This document shows, in pieces, positions 19,305 to 28,539 of a stretch of 64,000 nt of DNA; positions within the stretch are counted from its first letter, which is position 1, and each line of letters opens with the position of its first letter. The translations under genes were made by a program, and so were the position numbers. Below the pieces are notes generated by a model that searched no databases, was not told the origin of the DNA, and worked only from the letters and a program-made list of their open reading frames with translations. This DNA comes from Bacteroidota bacterium (GTDB taxonomy: Bacteria; Bacteroidota; Bacteroidia; AKYH767-A; OLB10), in contig JAGVTU010000013.1 of assembly GCA_019136655.1 (NCBI GenBank), forward strand, positions 80,125 to 144,124, in the 5' to 3' direction.

Positions 19305-21827
19305 CTAAAATTTAGCTGAAAGCCTCAGGCTTATTTGTCTTCCTGTAAGATAATTAGGAACACCATATTTTGTGCCATAAACATCACTTATCCAGGTATA
19401 AGAAACTACGTTATTAACCTGAAATAAATTGAATACTTCGAAGGAGAGTGACAATGATTTAAGCCTGTTGAGTGCAGTAAAACGACTATTAAGTTTTGTA
19501 CCTTCTTCAATAAATACTTTGCTGAAACCAATATCTACTCTCCGATAAAAAGGATAGCGCTTGATATCTAAATAACGGTCGTTACCCGGAGGGCCAACAG
19601 GCAAACCACTTCCAAATACCAGTGTAAGGTGCATACGATAGGATGGAAATTTAGGAAGATAGTCTGAGAAGAAAATACTGAAAGTAACACGCTGGTCGGT
19701 AAGTCTGGGGATATATCCAGGTATCACCTTGATACTGTCAACAGCAACTTTGTCAATGGTATAACCTCTGATGGTATCACCTCTTGCATTGAGACGAATG
19801 TAATATGCATCGTCTTTGATATCTTCTTCAGTTTTTAAAAATGACAAACTTGCCCATGATTCAGATTCATTTACAAACTGACCGTTGATGCGAAAATCTA
19901 TTCCTGTTGCATAGCCATGTGAGTTATTGCTTCCCAGATAACGTATTCGCACATTATCTACCTTGTATGGGATGAGGTTGCTCAACCATTTGTAATAAGC
20001 TTCGGTAACAAATTTAAAATCTCTTCCCCATGCTTTGAAAACATAATCAGTACCACCGACAATATGTATGGAGCGTTGAGATTTAAGAGTGGTATTCAGG
20101 CTGCCATCAATGTTATGCAACTCTTTATAAAACGGAGGCTGATAATACCATCCACCTGCAAGTCTGAAAGAAAAATTTCGTTTCCATTCTGGTTTATAGG
20201 ATAACGATACGCGAGGGCTTATGTCTAGTTCTTTATTCAAATCCCACCATGTGAATCGCACACCCGGAGATAATACAAATCGTGAATTGTCGGAAAAGAA
20301 AAAGTTATGTTGAATATAACCACTGTATCTGTTGCTTGACAAACTATTTTCTCTGTTCATTACATCCTGAAGCAACAACTGCGGTTGCGAAGGCAAACTC
20401 CCTCCTACACTATCCTGCGGATGTGGCAATGAGTATCCTGCAGAGTCAATGTAGTTCCATTCATTTATCTGATCATTAAATTCCTCATGCGAATAGCGCA
20501 ATCCCCACAACAGTTCATTATGTCTATAATTATACGAACCTTTGTGTTCAGCAGAATATACTTTTCCATCGAGATAATTGCGTGCATGATTCAAAAAAGA
20601 ACCAACACCCAGATTCATCTTTACTTCTCCGAAATTTTTTGAAGCCGGATCTTTCTCCAACTCATCCAGATAATATTGTCCTAAGATGTCGAATGTTTCT
20701 TCTTCGCGTGTATTAAAAACCGAACCGATGAATTTGAGATTTACATTCTTATTGGGATTATGATTAAAAATTACAGCTCCTGTAGTAGTAGTAAAATCAT
20801 CTACTTCTTTGCCGTCAAAATAAACAGTAAGGCGCAGTGCCTGACTTACTGTACCGAAGTCAGTGGTTCGCGTTTGCGGAACGATATTATACTTACTCTT
20901 CGAAAAATTACCAAGAAGTGATACTGATGTTTTTTCATTAAACTCATAGTTAATCATTGCCTGCACATCATAAAACACAGGTTTGTAATTTCCTTTTGTA
21001 TCCAGTGTTCCAAGCAAATATTTAGTTGATTTCTGCCTTGCTCCTATTAGCCACGATAATTTTTTATTCTTACTTGCACCCTCTAAACTTAGTCCACCAC
21101 CGAGGAGACCGTAAGTGATTTTACCTCCAAATTTATCAGGTCTGCGATAACGTATGTCGAGTACCGATGACATTTTATCGCCATATTGCGCATCAAAACC
21201 TCCTGCAGAAAACTTTATGCCCGATACCAAATCAGGATTGATAAAACTCAAACCCTCCTGCATACCTGAACGTACCAACTGAGGGCGGTAAATTTCCACA
21301 TCATTCACATATACCAGATTCTCATCAAAATTTCCTCCTCGCACAGAATACTCAGAGCTTAACTCGTTGTTGGAAACTACACCACTTCCAATCACCTTTA
21401 GTATTGTTTCGAAATTTCCTGTAGGATTAGGTATTTCTTCTACTGACTTAGGATCAATGCGGATAATGGCGTTTCGCTCACGAGGATCTGAAATGGTGAC
21501 GTTAGGCAAAGGAACAATAGATGGCAGAAGCATTTTATCCAATTGTTTTTTTTCGCCTTCGGCAAGAATAAGTTTTTGCGATGACTGCTCGTAGCCAATG
21601 AATGAAAATACAATGGTCAACTCGCGGTTTGACGGAACGGTGATAGTGTATTCTCCTTCAGCATCAGAAATTACTCCCAATGCTGTGCCTGCAATTCCAA
21701 TACTCACTCCAGGTAAAGGTTTCTTATCAACTCCTGTTACCTTTCCGGATATACGTGCAGTTGTATTTTGTGCACTGACTGCCGAAGATAAGATAATAAA
21801 AAAAACTGCAGCAAGGCACTTTCTCAT
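19305..21827 (-). CDS. TonB-dependent receptor with carboxypeptidase-regulatory-like domain
   Basis: 840 residues from the ATG at 21827, chosen for the signal peptide MRKCLAAVFFIILSSAVSAQ. Order: beta-sandwich CarboxypepD_reg-like domain (about 25-115; ISGKVTGVDKKPLPGVSIGI), plug (about 125-230; ITYGLLGG follows it), then a 22-strand-type outer-membrane barrel ending in RQISLRLSAKF with a terminal Phe. It would import a siderophore, glycan or other large ligand with TonB energy. No SusD partner is next to it. The gene 10 bp upstream encodes a small protein with the same kind of N-terminal domain, and the two probably form an operon. Confidence 0.88.
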   Translation of the reverse strand: MRKCLAAVFFIILSSAVSAQNTTARISGKVTGVDKKPLPGVSIGIAGTALGVISDAEGEYTITVPSNRELTIVFSFIGYEQSSQKLILAEGEKKQLDKMLLPSIVPLPNVTISDPRERNAIIRIDPKSVEEIPNPTGNFETILKVIGSGVVSNNELSSEYSVRGGNFDENLVYVNDVEIYRPQLVRSGMQEGLSFINPDLVSGIKFSAGGFDAQYGDKMSSVLDIRYRRPDKFGGKITYGLLGGGLSLEGASKNKKLSWLIGARQKSTKYLLGTLDTKGNYKPVFYDVQAMINYEFNEKTSVSLLGNFSKSKYNIVPQTRTTDFGTVSQALRLTVYFDGKEVDDFTTTTGAVIFNHNPNKNVNLKFIGSVFNTREEETFDILGQYYLDELEKDPASKNFGEVKMNLGVGSFLNHARNYLDGKVYSAEHKGSYNYRHNELLWGLRYSHEEFNDQINEWNYIDSAGYSLPHPQDSVGGSLPSQPQLLLQDVMNRENSLSSNRYSGYIQHNFFFSDNSRFVLSPGVRFTWWDLNKELDISPRVSLSYKPEWKRNFSFRLAGGWYYQPPFYKELHNIDGSLNTTLKSQRSIHIVGGTDYVFKAWGRDFKFVTEAYYKWLSNLIPYKVDNVRIRYLGSNNSHGYATGIDFRINGQFVNESESWASLSFLKTEEDIKDDAYYIRLNARGDTIRGYTIDKVAVDSIKVIPGYIPRLTDQRVTFSIFFSDYLPKFPSYRMHLTLVFGSGLPVGPPGNDRYLDIKRYPFYRRVDIGFSKVFIEEGTKLNSRFTALNRLKSLSLSFEVFNLFQVNNVVSYTWISDVYGTKYGVPNYLTGRQISLRLSAKF

Positions 21828-21837
21828 CTGCTTTAGG

Positions 21838-22470
21838 TTATTTGTTTTTAAAATCACCATTTTTCCATGCCTGAATAAACTTAGCCCAAGCTACAGGGTT
21901 CAGCAGATTATTGGCAGGAAGCTGACCGGTGTTATAAAGTTTACTTTGTTGTTTGTCGAAAATATATTTACTGTTGAGGCTTGCATCCATCTCTATCCGG
22001 TTACTCTCATCGCGCATGGTTTCAAGAGCCAGATTTCTGCGTGCATGCGCCATATCATCATCAGGAATTTTCAAATCTAAAAATGCCTGTTTAAACTGTT
22101 CCTTTGTAGGCCAGGGGTAAATAACTGCCTGATTAAGCATTACCGTATCGCGGTTGAGCATTTGTATGAGTGAATACCTGTTTTCATTAAGTGTATCAGG
22201 TATCAAGTAAATAGCTTTTTTAAAGCCAATTGCTGAAAATTCAATTTCATCGCCTAATTGAGCTACTATCGAAAAAAATCCATAATAATCGGACACTGTA
22301 CCGCGGCTGCTCGATTTAATCATGATGCTGGTAAAAGGTACAGGACTAAGGCTATCACCGGTGACGATGACTCCACTGAGTTGAACCAGTCTTTCGTTTG
22401 AAGGTTGTGCAATTACAGCATTCAGCGTCAGCACACATGCTGCTAAGGTGAGGTAAATTCTTCTTATCAT
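21838..22470 (-). CDS. Secreted protein with carboxypeptidase-regulatory-like domain
   Basis: 210 residues from ATG 22470, giving signal peptide MIRRIYLTLAACVLTLNAVIAQ. Residues about 25-100 (VQLSGVIVTGDSLSPVPFTS, SRGTVSDYYGFFSIVAQLGD) have the CarboxypepD_reg-like beta-sandwich found at the N-terminus of TonB-dependent receptors, here without a barrel. The C-terminal half is helical and charged, without a recognised domain. It is the upstream partner of the receptor gene, 10 bp apart. A periplasmic accessory role is inferred from context only. Confidence 0.7.
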   Translation of the reverse strand: MIRRIYLTLAACVLTLNAVIAQPSNERLVQLSGVIVTGDSLSPVPFTSIMIKSSSRGTVSDYYGFFSIVAQLGDEIEFSAIGFKKAIYLIPDTLNENRYSLIQMLNRDTVMLNQAVIYPWPTKEQFKQAFLDLKIPDDDMAHARRNLALETMRDESNRIEMDASLNSKYIFDKQQSKLYNTGQLPANNLLNPVAWAKFIQAWKNGDFKNK

Positions 22471-22677
22471 TATTGGTCTTAAAGTTTTCAAAAATAAAAA
22501 ATAGCATGGCATGGTAACGTATCTAATGCTAAATTATTTTAACTGTAGCTAATCTTGACCTAAGAATAAGCAAAATGAGATTCTTGTGAATCATTAACAT
22601 AATGCTGTGAAAACATACTTTGTGATTGGTCAATATTGAATACAGAAATGTTATTTTCGCCACAAATAATTATCCTG

Positions 22678-23790
22678 ATGAACTGGAAATTCTGGAAAAG
22701 TAACAAACGCAAGAGTAAAACACGAGAGTGGATTGATGCATTGGTATTTGCAGTAGTAGCTGCTACCATCATCCGCACTTTTCTTATAGAAGCATTCACC
22801 ATACCAACACCATCCATGGAAAAATCGCTGCTCGTTGGTGATTTTTTGTTTGTAAGCAAGGTGAGTTATGGTGCACGCACACCTATGACGCCAATTTCAT
22901 TTCCATTTGTACATCAGGAGTTGCCAATTATAGGAGGCAAATCTTATAGCGATGCCATTCAATGGGCATATCATCGCCTGCCCGGTTTTGGCAAAATAAA
23001 AAACAATGATGTGGTGGTTTTTAATTATCCCGGAAATACCTTTTATCCTGATGATGACCTGAAAAGGCCGGTTGACAAAAAAACGCATTATATAAAACGT
23101 TGTATTGGTATTCCGGGCGACAGTGTTAAACTCATCAACGGATTGACGTATGTTAACAATAAGGTAATGCCATTACCTGTTAAAGGACAAATGACCTATA
23201 CAGTGATTACTGATGGAAATTCTATTAACCCAAAGACATTAGAAAAATATCATATCACTGAAGGAGCGAGTTTAGGAAATGGAATGTATCAGTTTATACT
23301 TACACAAAAAGTTGCTGAAGAACTACGAAGTCTTCCATTCGTCAAAAGTGTAGAAGAATATCATCAGGAACCCGGTGCACCAAGCCCTTATCAAAAATTA
23401 TTTCCTTATGACACACGTTATAACTGGAATATTGATAACTACGGTCCAATATGGATTCCCAAAGCAGGAGCTACAATAACACTTACTGATGCTAACTTGC
23501 CATTCTATCAGAGGTGCATTGTTGAGTTTGAAAAGAATACTCTCGTAATACAAGGCAATAAGTTTATCATCAACGGCAAGGAAACTACAACCTACACTTT
23601 CAAGCAGGATTACTACTGGATGATGGGTGACAACAGACACAACAGTGCTGACTCACGCTTCTGGGGTTTTGTGCCCGAAGATCATATTGTAGGAAAAGCT
23701 GTATTTATCTGGATGAGTTGGAACTCCAACGGCACTTTCTTCAACAAGATAAGATGGAACCGTTTGTTCAACGTCATTAAGAGTGACTGA
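22678..23790 (+). CDS. lepB: Signal peptidase I
   Basis: 370 residues from ATG 22678. It cleaves signal peptides on the outer face of the inner membrane with a Ser/Lys dyad. The transmembrane segment is WIDALVFAVVAATIIRTFLI; the catalytic Ser is S46 (TIPTPSMEKSLL), the Lys is K140 (THYIKRCIGIPGDSV), and the GDNRHNSADSRFWG box is near the C-terminus. The ~150-residue insertion between the Lys box and the last box makes the protein longer than the minimal enzyme, as is usual in Bacteroidota. Its stop overlaps the next start (TGATG). Confidence 0.95.
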   Translation: MNWKFWKSNKRKSKTREWIDALVFAVVAATIIRTFLIEAFTIPTPSMEKSLLVGDFLFVSKVSYGARTPMTPISFPFVHQELPIIGGKSYSDAIQWAYHRLPGFGKIKNNDVVVFNYPGNTFYPDDDLKRPVDKKTHYIKRCIGIPGDSVKLINGLTYVNNKVMPLPVKGQMTYTVITDGNSINPKTLEKYHITEGASLGNGMYQFILTQKVAEELRSLPFVKSVEEYHQEPGAPSPYQKLFPYDTRYNWNIDNYGPIWIPKAGATITLTDANLPFYQRCIVEFEKNTLVIQGNKFIINGKETTTYTFKQDYYWMMGDNRHNSADSRFWGFVPEDHIVGKAVFIWMSWNSNGTFFNKIRWNRLFNVIKSD

Positions 23791-24371
23791 TGCCTCAGGC
23801 AATCTTTGCTACTTCTTTTTTACCAACTGCCGAGTATGTATTTCATCTTTTACAGTACGATGAAGTGCAGATAGAGGCCTGTGAATTTTTTCCTGATCAG
23901 ACGAACCGCAATCGCTGCCATATACTTGGACCTAATGGTGTGCAAACGCTTTCTATCCCTCTGCGCAAACATGCCAATAAAACACCAACCTGCGAAATTG
24001 AAATAGCAGATGGAAACTGGAAGATCAGGCATTGGCGAAGTATAGAAACCGCTTACAACCGCAGTGCATTATTTGAACATTACCGTGAAGAATTCAGACA
24101 ACTATTTTTTGCCAATGAAAAAAACTTGCTTCAATACAATACAATATTGCTGAATTTTATTCTAAATAAATTAAAGGCTCATACTTCTGTAAGCTTTACT
24201 TCGTCATTCCGCAGTACGTTAGAACATGATTACCGTTATCTGAGTAATGGAAAAACCCACAGACAGATGACAGACTTAAAACTGCCCCACTACCCACAGG
24301 TATTTGCAGACAGGTTTGCGTTTATTCCTAATCTGAGTGTGATTGATTTTTTGTTTAATACCGGAGGGTGA
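23790..24371 (+). CDS. WbqC-like family protein
   Basis: 193 residues. The pattern FLPTAEYVFHLLQYDEVQIEA, then NRCHILGPNGVQTLSIPL and WRSIETAYNRSALFEHY fits the WbqC-like family, often found near polysaccharide or lipopolysaccharide genes and without a firmly established biochemical activity. It starts in the lepB stop codon (TGATG), so it is coupled to lepB. About 270 bp of AT-rich sequence follow, in which I see nothing definite. Confidence 0.75.
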   Translation: MPQAIFATSFLPTAEYVFHLLQYDEVQIEACEFFPDQTNRNRCHILGPNGVQTLSIPLRKHANKTPTCEIEIADGNWKIRHWRSIETAYNRSALFEHYREEFRQLFFANEKNLLQYNTILLNFILNKLKAHTSVSFTSSFRSTLEHDYRYLSNGKTHRQMTDLKLPHYPQVFADRFAFIPNLSVIDFLFNTGG

Positions 24372-24643
24372 TTATTACAAAAATATTGGTTGATATTTGT
24401 GAATATAGACTTATGCTTTTTCAATCTGCTGAATTTGTTTATTTTCAAATAAACCTTTGAGCTAATTGCACTGAATTTACAAACCATCCTTTAAATGAAG
24501 AATAAAAGTTAAAATCAACTTTTGCCATTCTTCTAAACCTGTGATTAATTATTTTTGAATACAAATTGCTAAAACCTTTCTGCAGATCACAATGTATTTA
24601 CAGATAATATGTATTAAAACATCTCATCAAAATATCCAACCTC

Positions 24644-25090
24644 ATGACCAACACCATAAAATTACATCGGGTATTCGCTGCACCGGCTGCCAGAATTTTC
24701 AAAGCTTTTACTGATGCTGATGCCATGGCTGCATGGCTCCCACCCAATGGCTTTGTTTGCAAAGTACACAGCTTTAATCCCACACAGGGCGGCAATTACA
24801 AAATGTCGTTTACCAATTTCGGTACAGGCAGCAGCCATTCTTTTGGTGGCACTTATCTGCAAATCATTCCCAACAAACTGCTGAAATACTCCGACCGTTT
24901 TGACGACCCCAACCTGCCGGGTGAAATGATTACAACCATCGAACTCAAAGAAGTAAGTTGTGGTACTGAAATTTTTATCACTCAGGAAGGCATTCCTCAG
25001 GCAATACCTGCAGAAATGTGTTACCTCGGCTGGCAGGAGTCGCTCCATAAACTAAAGCATCTTGCAGAACCCAATATACCTGATGCATAA
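24644..25090 (+). CDS. SRPBCC/AHSA1 family protein
   Basis: 148 residues. The N-terminus IKLHRVFAAPAARIFKAFTD with WLPPNGF and the C-terminal WQESLHKLKHLAEP match the AHSA1 (START-like, SRPBCC) fold, a hydrophobic-ligand-binding cavity protein. The ligand is unknown. It is first of four small same-strand genes with short gaps (26, 16 and 6 bp). Confidence 0.8.
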   Translation: MTNTIKLHRVFAAPAARIFKAFTDADAMAAWLPPNGFVCKVHSFNPTQGGNYKMSFTNFGTGSSHSFGGTYLQIIPNKLLKYSDRFDDPNLPGEMITTIELKEVSCGTEIFITQEGIPQAIPAEMCYLGWQESLHKLKHLAEPNIPDA

Positions 25091-25116
25091 ACTCAACAAC
25101 ATTAATTAATCCAAAT

Positions 25117-25527
25117 ATGACTAAACAAATATTTATAAACTTAGCAGTTAGAGATTTGAATGAATCCATGCGATTCTATTCTGCATTAGGATTTACCAAT
25201 AATCCTCAGTTCTCTGACAATACAGGCAAATGCATGGTGTGGAGTGAACATATTTTTGTAATGCTGCTATCACATAAAAAATTTTCAGCATTTACTGCCA
25301 AACCAATTGCTGATACCAAAACCAACATAGCTGCATTGCTATCATTATCACTCAGCAGCGTTGAAGAAGTTAACAGTGTCATGGCAAATGGGCTTAATGC
25401 AGGTGGCATAGAACCTAATGAAATGCGCGATTATGGTTTCATGCAACAACGTACCATTGAAGACCCTGATGGACACACATGGGAATTGTTTTTTATGGAT
25501 ATGAGTAAATTTCCCGACCAGACTTGA
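25117..25527 (+). CDS. VOC (glyoxalase/bleomycin-resistance-like) family protein
   Basis: 136 residues. The fold is seen in IFINLAVRDLNESMRFYSAL, GFTNNPQFSD and the C-terminal DPDGHTWELFFMDMSKFP. These are metal-dependent enzymes or antibiotic-binding proteins; the first metal position (usually His/Gln after the first strand) appears to be Asn here, while the C-terminal Glu (WELFF) is kept. Substrate unknown. Second gene of the four-gene group. Confidence 0.8.
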   Translation: MTKQIFINLAVRDLNESMRFYSALGFTNNPQFSDNTGKCMVWSEHIFVMLLSHKKFSAFTAKPIADTKTNIAALLSLSLSSVEEVNSVMANGLNAGGIEPNEMRDYGFMQQRTIEDPDGHTWELFFMDMSKFPDQT

Positions 25528-25543
25528 AATTAATTCAATTAAC

Positions 25544-25930
25544 ATGAATGAGGAAATAAAAAACTATAATAAAACTTTAAAAGAAGTTGAGTTGTGCAAC
25601 TTGCTTGCAAATTTGATTGACAGCAATCTTGCATGTGCTGAGAGTAAAATATGGCATGCACATCCGGTTTGGTTTATTGATGGCAATCCAATAGTAGGCT
25701 ACAGCAAGCAGAAAAAAGGAATCAGACTAATGTTTTGGAGCGGAGCAGATTTTGAAGAGGATGATTTAAATGTCAGAGGTAAGAAATTTAAAGATGCTTC
25801 TGTTTTTTATAATTTAGTTGAAGAAATTAACACTACCAAAATAATCAGATGGCTCGAAAAATCCCGACAGATACAATGGGATTATAAAAACATAGTTAAA
25901 CGTAAAGGAAAATTAGAAAAATTAAAATAA
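25544..25930 (+). CDS. DUF1801 domain protein
   Basis: 128 residues. The segment KIWHAHPVWFIDGNPIVGYSK with LMFWSGADFEE and the C-terminal NTTKIIRWLEKSRQIQWDYK resembles the DUF1801/YdhG-like fold, small cytoplasmic proteins of unknown activity. It lies between the two VOC genes, 16 bp and 6 bp from its neighbours. Assignment is by general pattern and is moderate. Confidence 0.6.
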   Translation: MNEEIKNYNKTLKEVELCNLLANLIDSNLACAESKIWHAHPVWFIDGNPIVGYSKQKKGIRLMFWSGADFEEDDLNVRGKKFKDASVFYNLVEEINTTKIIRWLEKSRQIQWDYKNIVKRKGKLEKLK

Positions 25931-25936
25931 CATATT

Positions 25937-26371
25937 ATGGCAAGTATCAATCCTTACATTCACTTCAACGGCAATGCCGAAGAAGCATTTAATTTTTACA
26001 AATCAGTTTTTGGCGGAGAGTTTGCAACTGTTGCACGTTTCAAAGATCTGGCAATACCCGGTCAGCCTGTCTCCGAGAGTGAAGCCAACAAAATAATGCA
26101 CATTGCACTGCCAATTGGCAAAAACAGTATTCTGATGGCAAGCGACACACCTGAGTTTATGGGTAAGCACAACGAAAGAGAAAACAGGAGCAAAATTTCC
26201 ATCAGTGCCGAAAGCAAAGAAGAAGCCGACAAACTATTCAAAGGTCTGTCAGCAGGTGGCGAAGTGGAAATGCCGATTGACAACAGTCCATGGGGATCAT
26301 ATTTCGGAATGTTCAGAGATAAATACGGCATTGAATGGATGGTAGATTACGATGCACACAGTGGTAAATAA
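25937..26371 (+). CDS. PhnB-like VOC family protein
   Basis: 144 residues. MASINPYIHFNGNAEEAFNF with YKSVFGGEF, then GKNSILMASDTPEFMG and DKYGIEWMVDYD are typical of the PhnB/demethylubiquinone-methyltransferase-like VOC subgroup. Members are often found with AHSA1 and DUF1801 proteins, as here. Enzymatic function unproven. Last gene of the group. Confidence 0.82.
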   Translation: MASINPYIHFNGNAEEAFNFYKSVFGGEFATVARFKDLAIPGQPVSESEANKIMHIALPIGKNSILMASDTPEFMGKHNERENRSKISISAESKEEADKLFKGLSAGGEVEMPIDNSPWGSYFGMFRDKYGIEWMVDYDAHSGK

Positions 26372-26768
26372 CAGCAGTGAATTTACTCATATGCATATCA
26401 ACCATTAAATTCTTCCTCTTTATGGAGAGAAGGTTGGAGTGATAAACTTCTTCGAGAATAGTTGCATCGCTCGCGCTCACACCCGAACCTTGAAGGGGTG
26501 ACAACGCGCTTGAATTTTAAGAGAGATTACACCCGGCAAGAGGCAAGCTCTTGCTGAGTGTGAAACGTAAGCAACCCAACAAGAGGCAAGCTCTTGTCGG
26601 GTGTTAGAATTTAGGGCCACGAGTGTGCGGAGAAAACGCAACTGAACTCAATACTTTGACCTAAACTTTTATTGATATTCTCCTTTTGATATCTTTAATG
26701 TGTCTGTATTCTTCCTAATTCAAAAAAATTTCCTATCTTTATTCAACGTTATTTTATTACCATCAGTA
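26372..26768. other. Non-coding spacer with palindromic repeats
   Basis: 397 bp with no supported gene. It contains two copies of a ~32-bp hairpin at 26529-26561 and 26573-26604, and upstream shorter dyads (CCTCTTTATGGAGAG near 26411-26425 and CACCC...GGGGTG near 26479-26500). The region looks like a dispersed intergenic repeat rather than a simple promoter region. No clear TAnnTTTG promoter for the following gene was found. Confidence 0.55.
26529..26604. repeat. Two REP-like hairpin units
   Basis: Unit 1 (26529-26561) and unit 2 (26573-26604) share the core CAAGAG-GCAAG-CTCTTG. In unit 1 the arms are ACACCCGGCAAGAG and CTCTTGCTGAGTGT; in unit 2 they are ACCCAACAAGAG and CTCTTGTCGGGT. Each arm pairs with one or two mismatches, so the hairpin is kept while the bases vary. 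This suggests a mobile or selected palindromic element. Genome-wide copy number cannot be judged here. Confidence 0.6.
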
Positions 26769-28490
26769 ATGAAAAAGTTGTTTTTCCTGCTCTCCTTACT
26801 TTTTGGGTATTTTAATTCTACTCAAGCTCAGCATTGTTATCCTGCTAATGCATTTAATGAATTAAATGTAAATAACGTAAATACCCGTATATATAACTTT
26901 ACAGATAAATGGCGGGATGTTAATCCTTCTTTTTCACCTCCACACTACGAAGTTCCTAAAGGTTCAGGTAAAAATGCTTTAAATGCGGGCACTATCTGGA
27001 TTGGAGGTTATGATGACAATGGTGTCTTAAAAACAGCTGCAATGACATATCGTCAGAATGTTGGTATGGATTATTTCCCTGGACCTATCGGTAACATAAA
27101 TGGTTCTTTAACATTCGACACTTCTAATTGTACACGTTACAACAAAGTATGGAGTTTCAATAAATCTGATATTCTTGATTTCTTGAACAACGGAAACATA
27201 ACCAACGATATGCTTACCTATCCAGCCAACGGCAATACTTCTGTTGGAGAAATGCAGATATTGTCGCCATTTTATGATGCTGACAACAATGGATTGTACG
27301 AGCCTTCTAAAGGTGATTTCCCTTTGATGGATGTTTATAAGAATTTACCATTAACTACACCACAATTATATGGCGATCAGTGTTTGTATGCTATTTGCAA
27401 TGACTTTGCCGGAACAAAAACTGAAACACGAAGTTTACCTTTAGGAATTGAAATTCACCAACAGTCATTTGCCTTTTCATCACCTGTGGCAGCAATAAAC
27501 AATACCACTTTCTACCTATACAGAATCATTAACCGTTCAAATTTTAAGTACGACAGTGTTTTTGTAGGGCACTGGACTGATCCAAAATTAGGTGCATATT
27601 TTGATAACTACATTGGATGTAATGTTCCTCTGAATATTGGGTTTTGTTATAATGCAGATAATAATGATGATGATGGAACGGGTACCTGCTATGGGTTAAA
27701 TCCTCCTGCTATCGGAATAAAATTATTACAAGGCCCCAGAGTAGGTAAAGATGACGGTTTAGATAACAACCACAACGGCATTACAGACGAAGCTGATGAA
27801 AGATGGGGTATGAGTAAATTTATGAACTATTGGAGTGACTTTACGCATGTTGGAAGCCCTGAAGATTCACTGGAGTATTATTATTATTTGTCAAGCTACT
27901 GGAAAAATGGGCAACGTTGGTCAAGAGATAATATTAAGGGAACGAATCCAGGTTATCCACCAACAGATTATTTTTATCCTGGGACAACTGATCCTGCCTA
28001 CCCAGGTAGTGATTGGACAGAATTTACTGCCGGAAATTCACCCTACTTTAGATTGTTTGTTATGACAACCGGTCCGTTTACACTTGATGCCGGTCAGGAA
28101 GAAACCATTATTTATGCCGTCATCTGGAGCTCATCAGGAGTAAGCAATATGGCATCACTCGATACATTGCTTAAAGATGCAGTAACCATTCAAAATTTCT
28201 ATAACAACAACTTTAATCTCAACACAACTCAACCAGACAGCAACGCTATATCTGTCTCAATTTTTCCAAACCCTTCAAAAGATTTTGTGCAGATAGAAAT
28301 AAATCAAACCTCTTTTAATACCCATTTCAAACTTGAATTAAGAGACTTGTGTGGCAAACTTATTGAGCAAAAAGATATAACTAACAATCGTCACCGGTTA
28401 AATATACATTCACTTGCCAAGGGCGTATATACATGCAGCGTTTATAATAATGATGGATTCAAAGCTGTCAGAAAAATAATAAAGTTGTAA
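26769..28490 (+). CDS. Secreted T9SS cargo protein with calcium-loop-like repeats
   Basis: 573 residues from ATG 26769, which gives signal peptide MKKLFFLLSLLFGYFNSTQA. The body contains Asp/Asn-rich loops like thrombospondin-type-3 calcium sites (DADNNGLYEPSKGDFP and GLDNNHNGITDEADE). The last ~80 residues are a type IX secretion sorting domain (VSIFPNPSKDFVQIEI ... LAKGVYTCSVYNNDGFKAV), sending it through the outer membrane to the surface or medium. No catalytic domain is recognised. Single gene after a palindrome-rich spacer. Confidence 0.8.
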   Translation: MKKLFFLLSLLFGYFNSTQAQHCYPANAFNELNVNNVNTRIYNFTDKWRDVNPSFSPPHYEVPKGSGKNALNAGTIWIGGYDDNGVLKTAAMTYRQNVGMDYFPGPIGNINGSLTFDTSNCTRYNKVWSFNKSDILDFLNNGNITNDMLTYPANGNTSVGEMQILSPFYDADNNGLYEPSKGDFPLMDVYKNLPLTTPQLYGDQCLYAICNDFAGTKTETRSLPLGIEIHQQSFAFSSPVAAINNTTFYLYRIINRSNFKYDSVFVGHWTDPKLGAYFDNYIGCNVPLNIGFCYNADNNDDDGTGTCYGLNPPAIGIKLLQGPRVGKDDGLDNNHNGITDEADERWGMSKFMNYWSDFTHVGSPEDSLEYYYYLSSYWKNGQRWSRDNIKGTNPGYPPTDYFYPGTTDPAYPGSDWTEFTAGNSPYFRLFVMTTGPFTLDAGQEETIIYAVIWSSSGVSNMASLDTLLKDAVTIQNFYNNNFNLNTTQPDSNAISVSIFPNPSKDFVQIEINQTSFNTHFKLELRDLCGKLIEQKDITNNRHRLNIHSLAKGVYTCSVYNNDGFKAVRKIIKL

Positions 28491-28539
28491 CCAAAACAAT
28501 CTGCTCTATTTACAGTTAATAAGCAAACAGTTTATTCAG

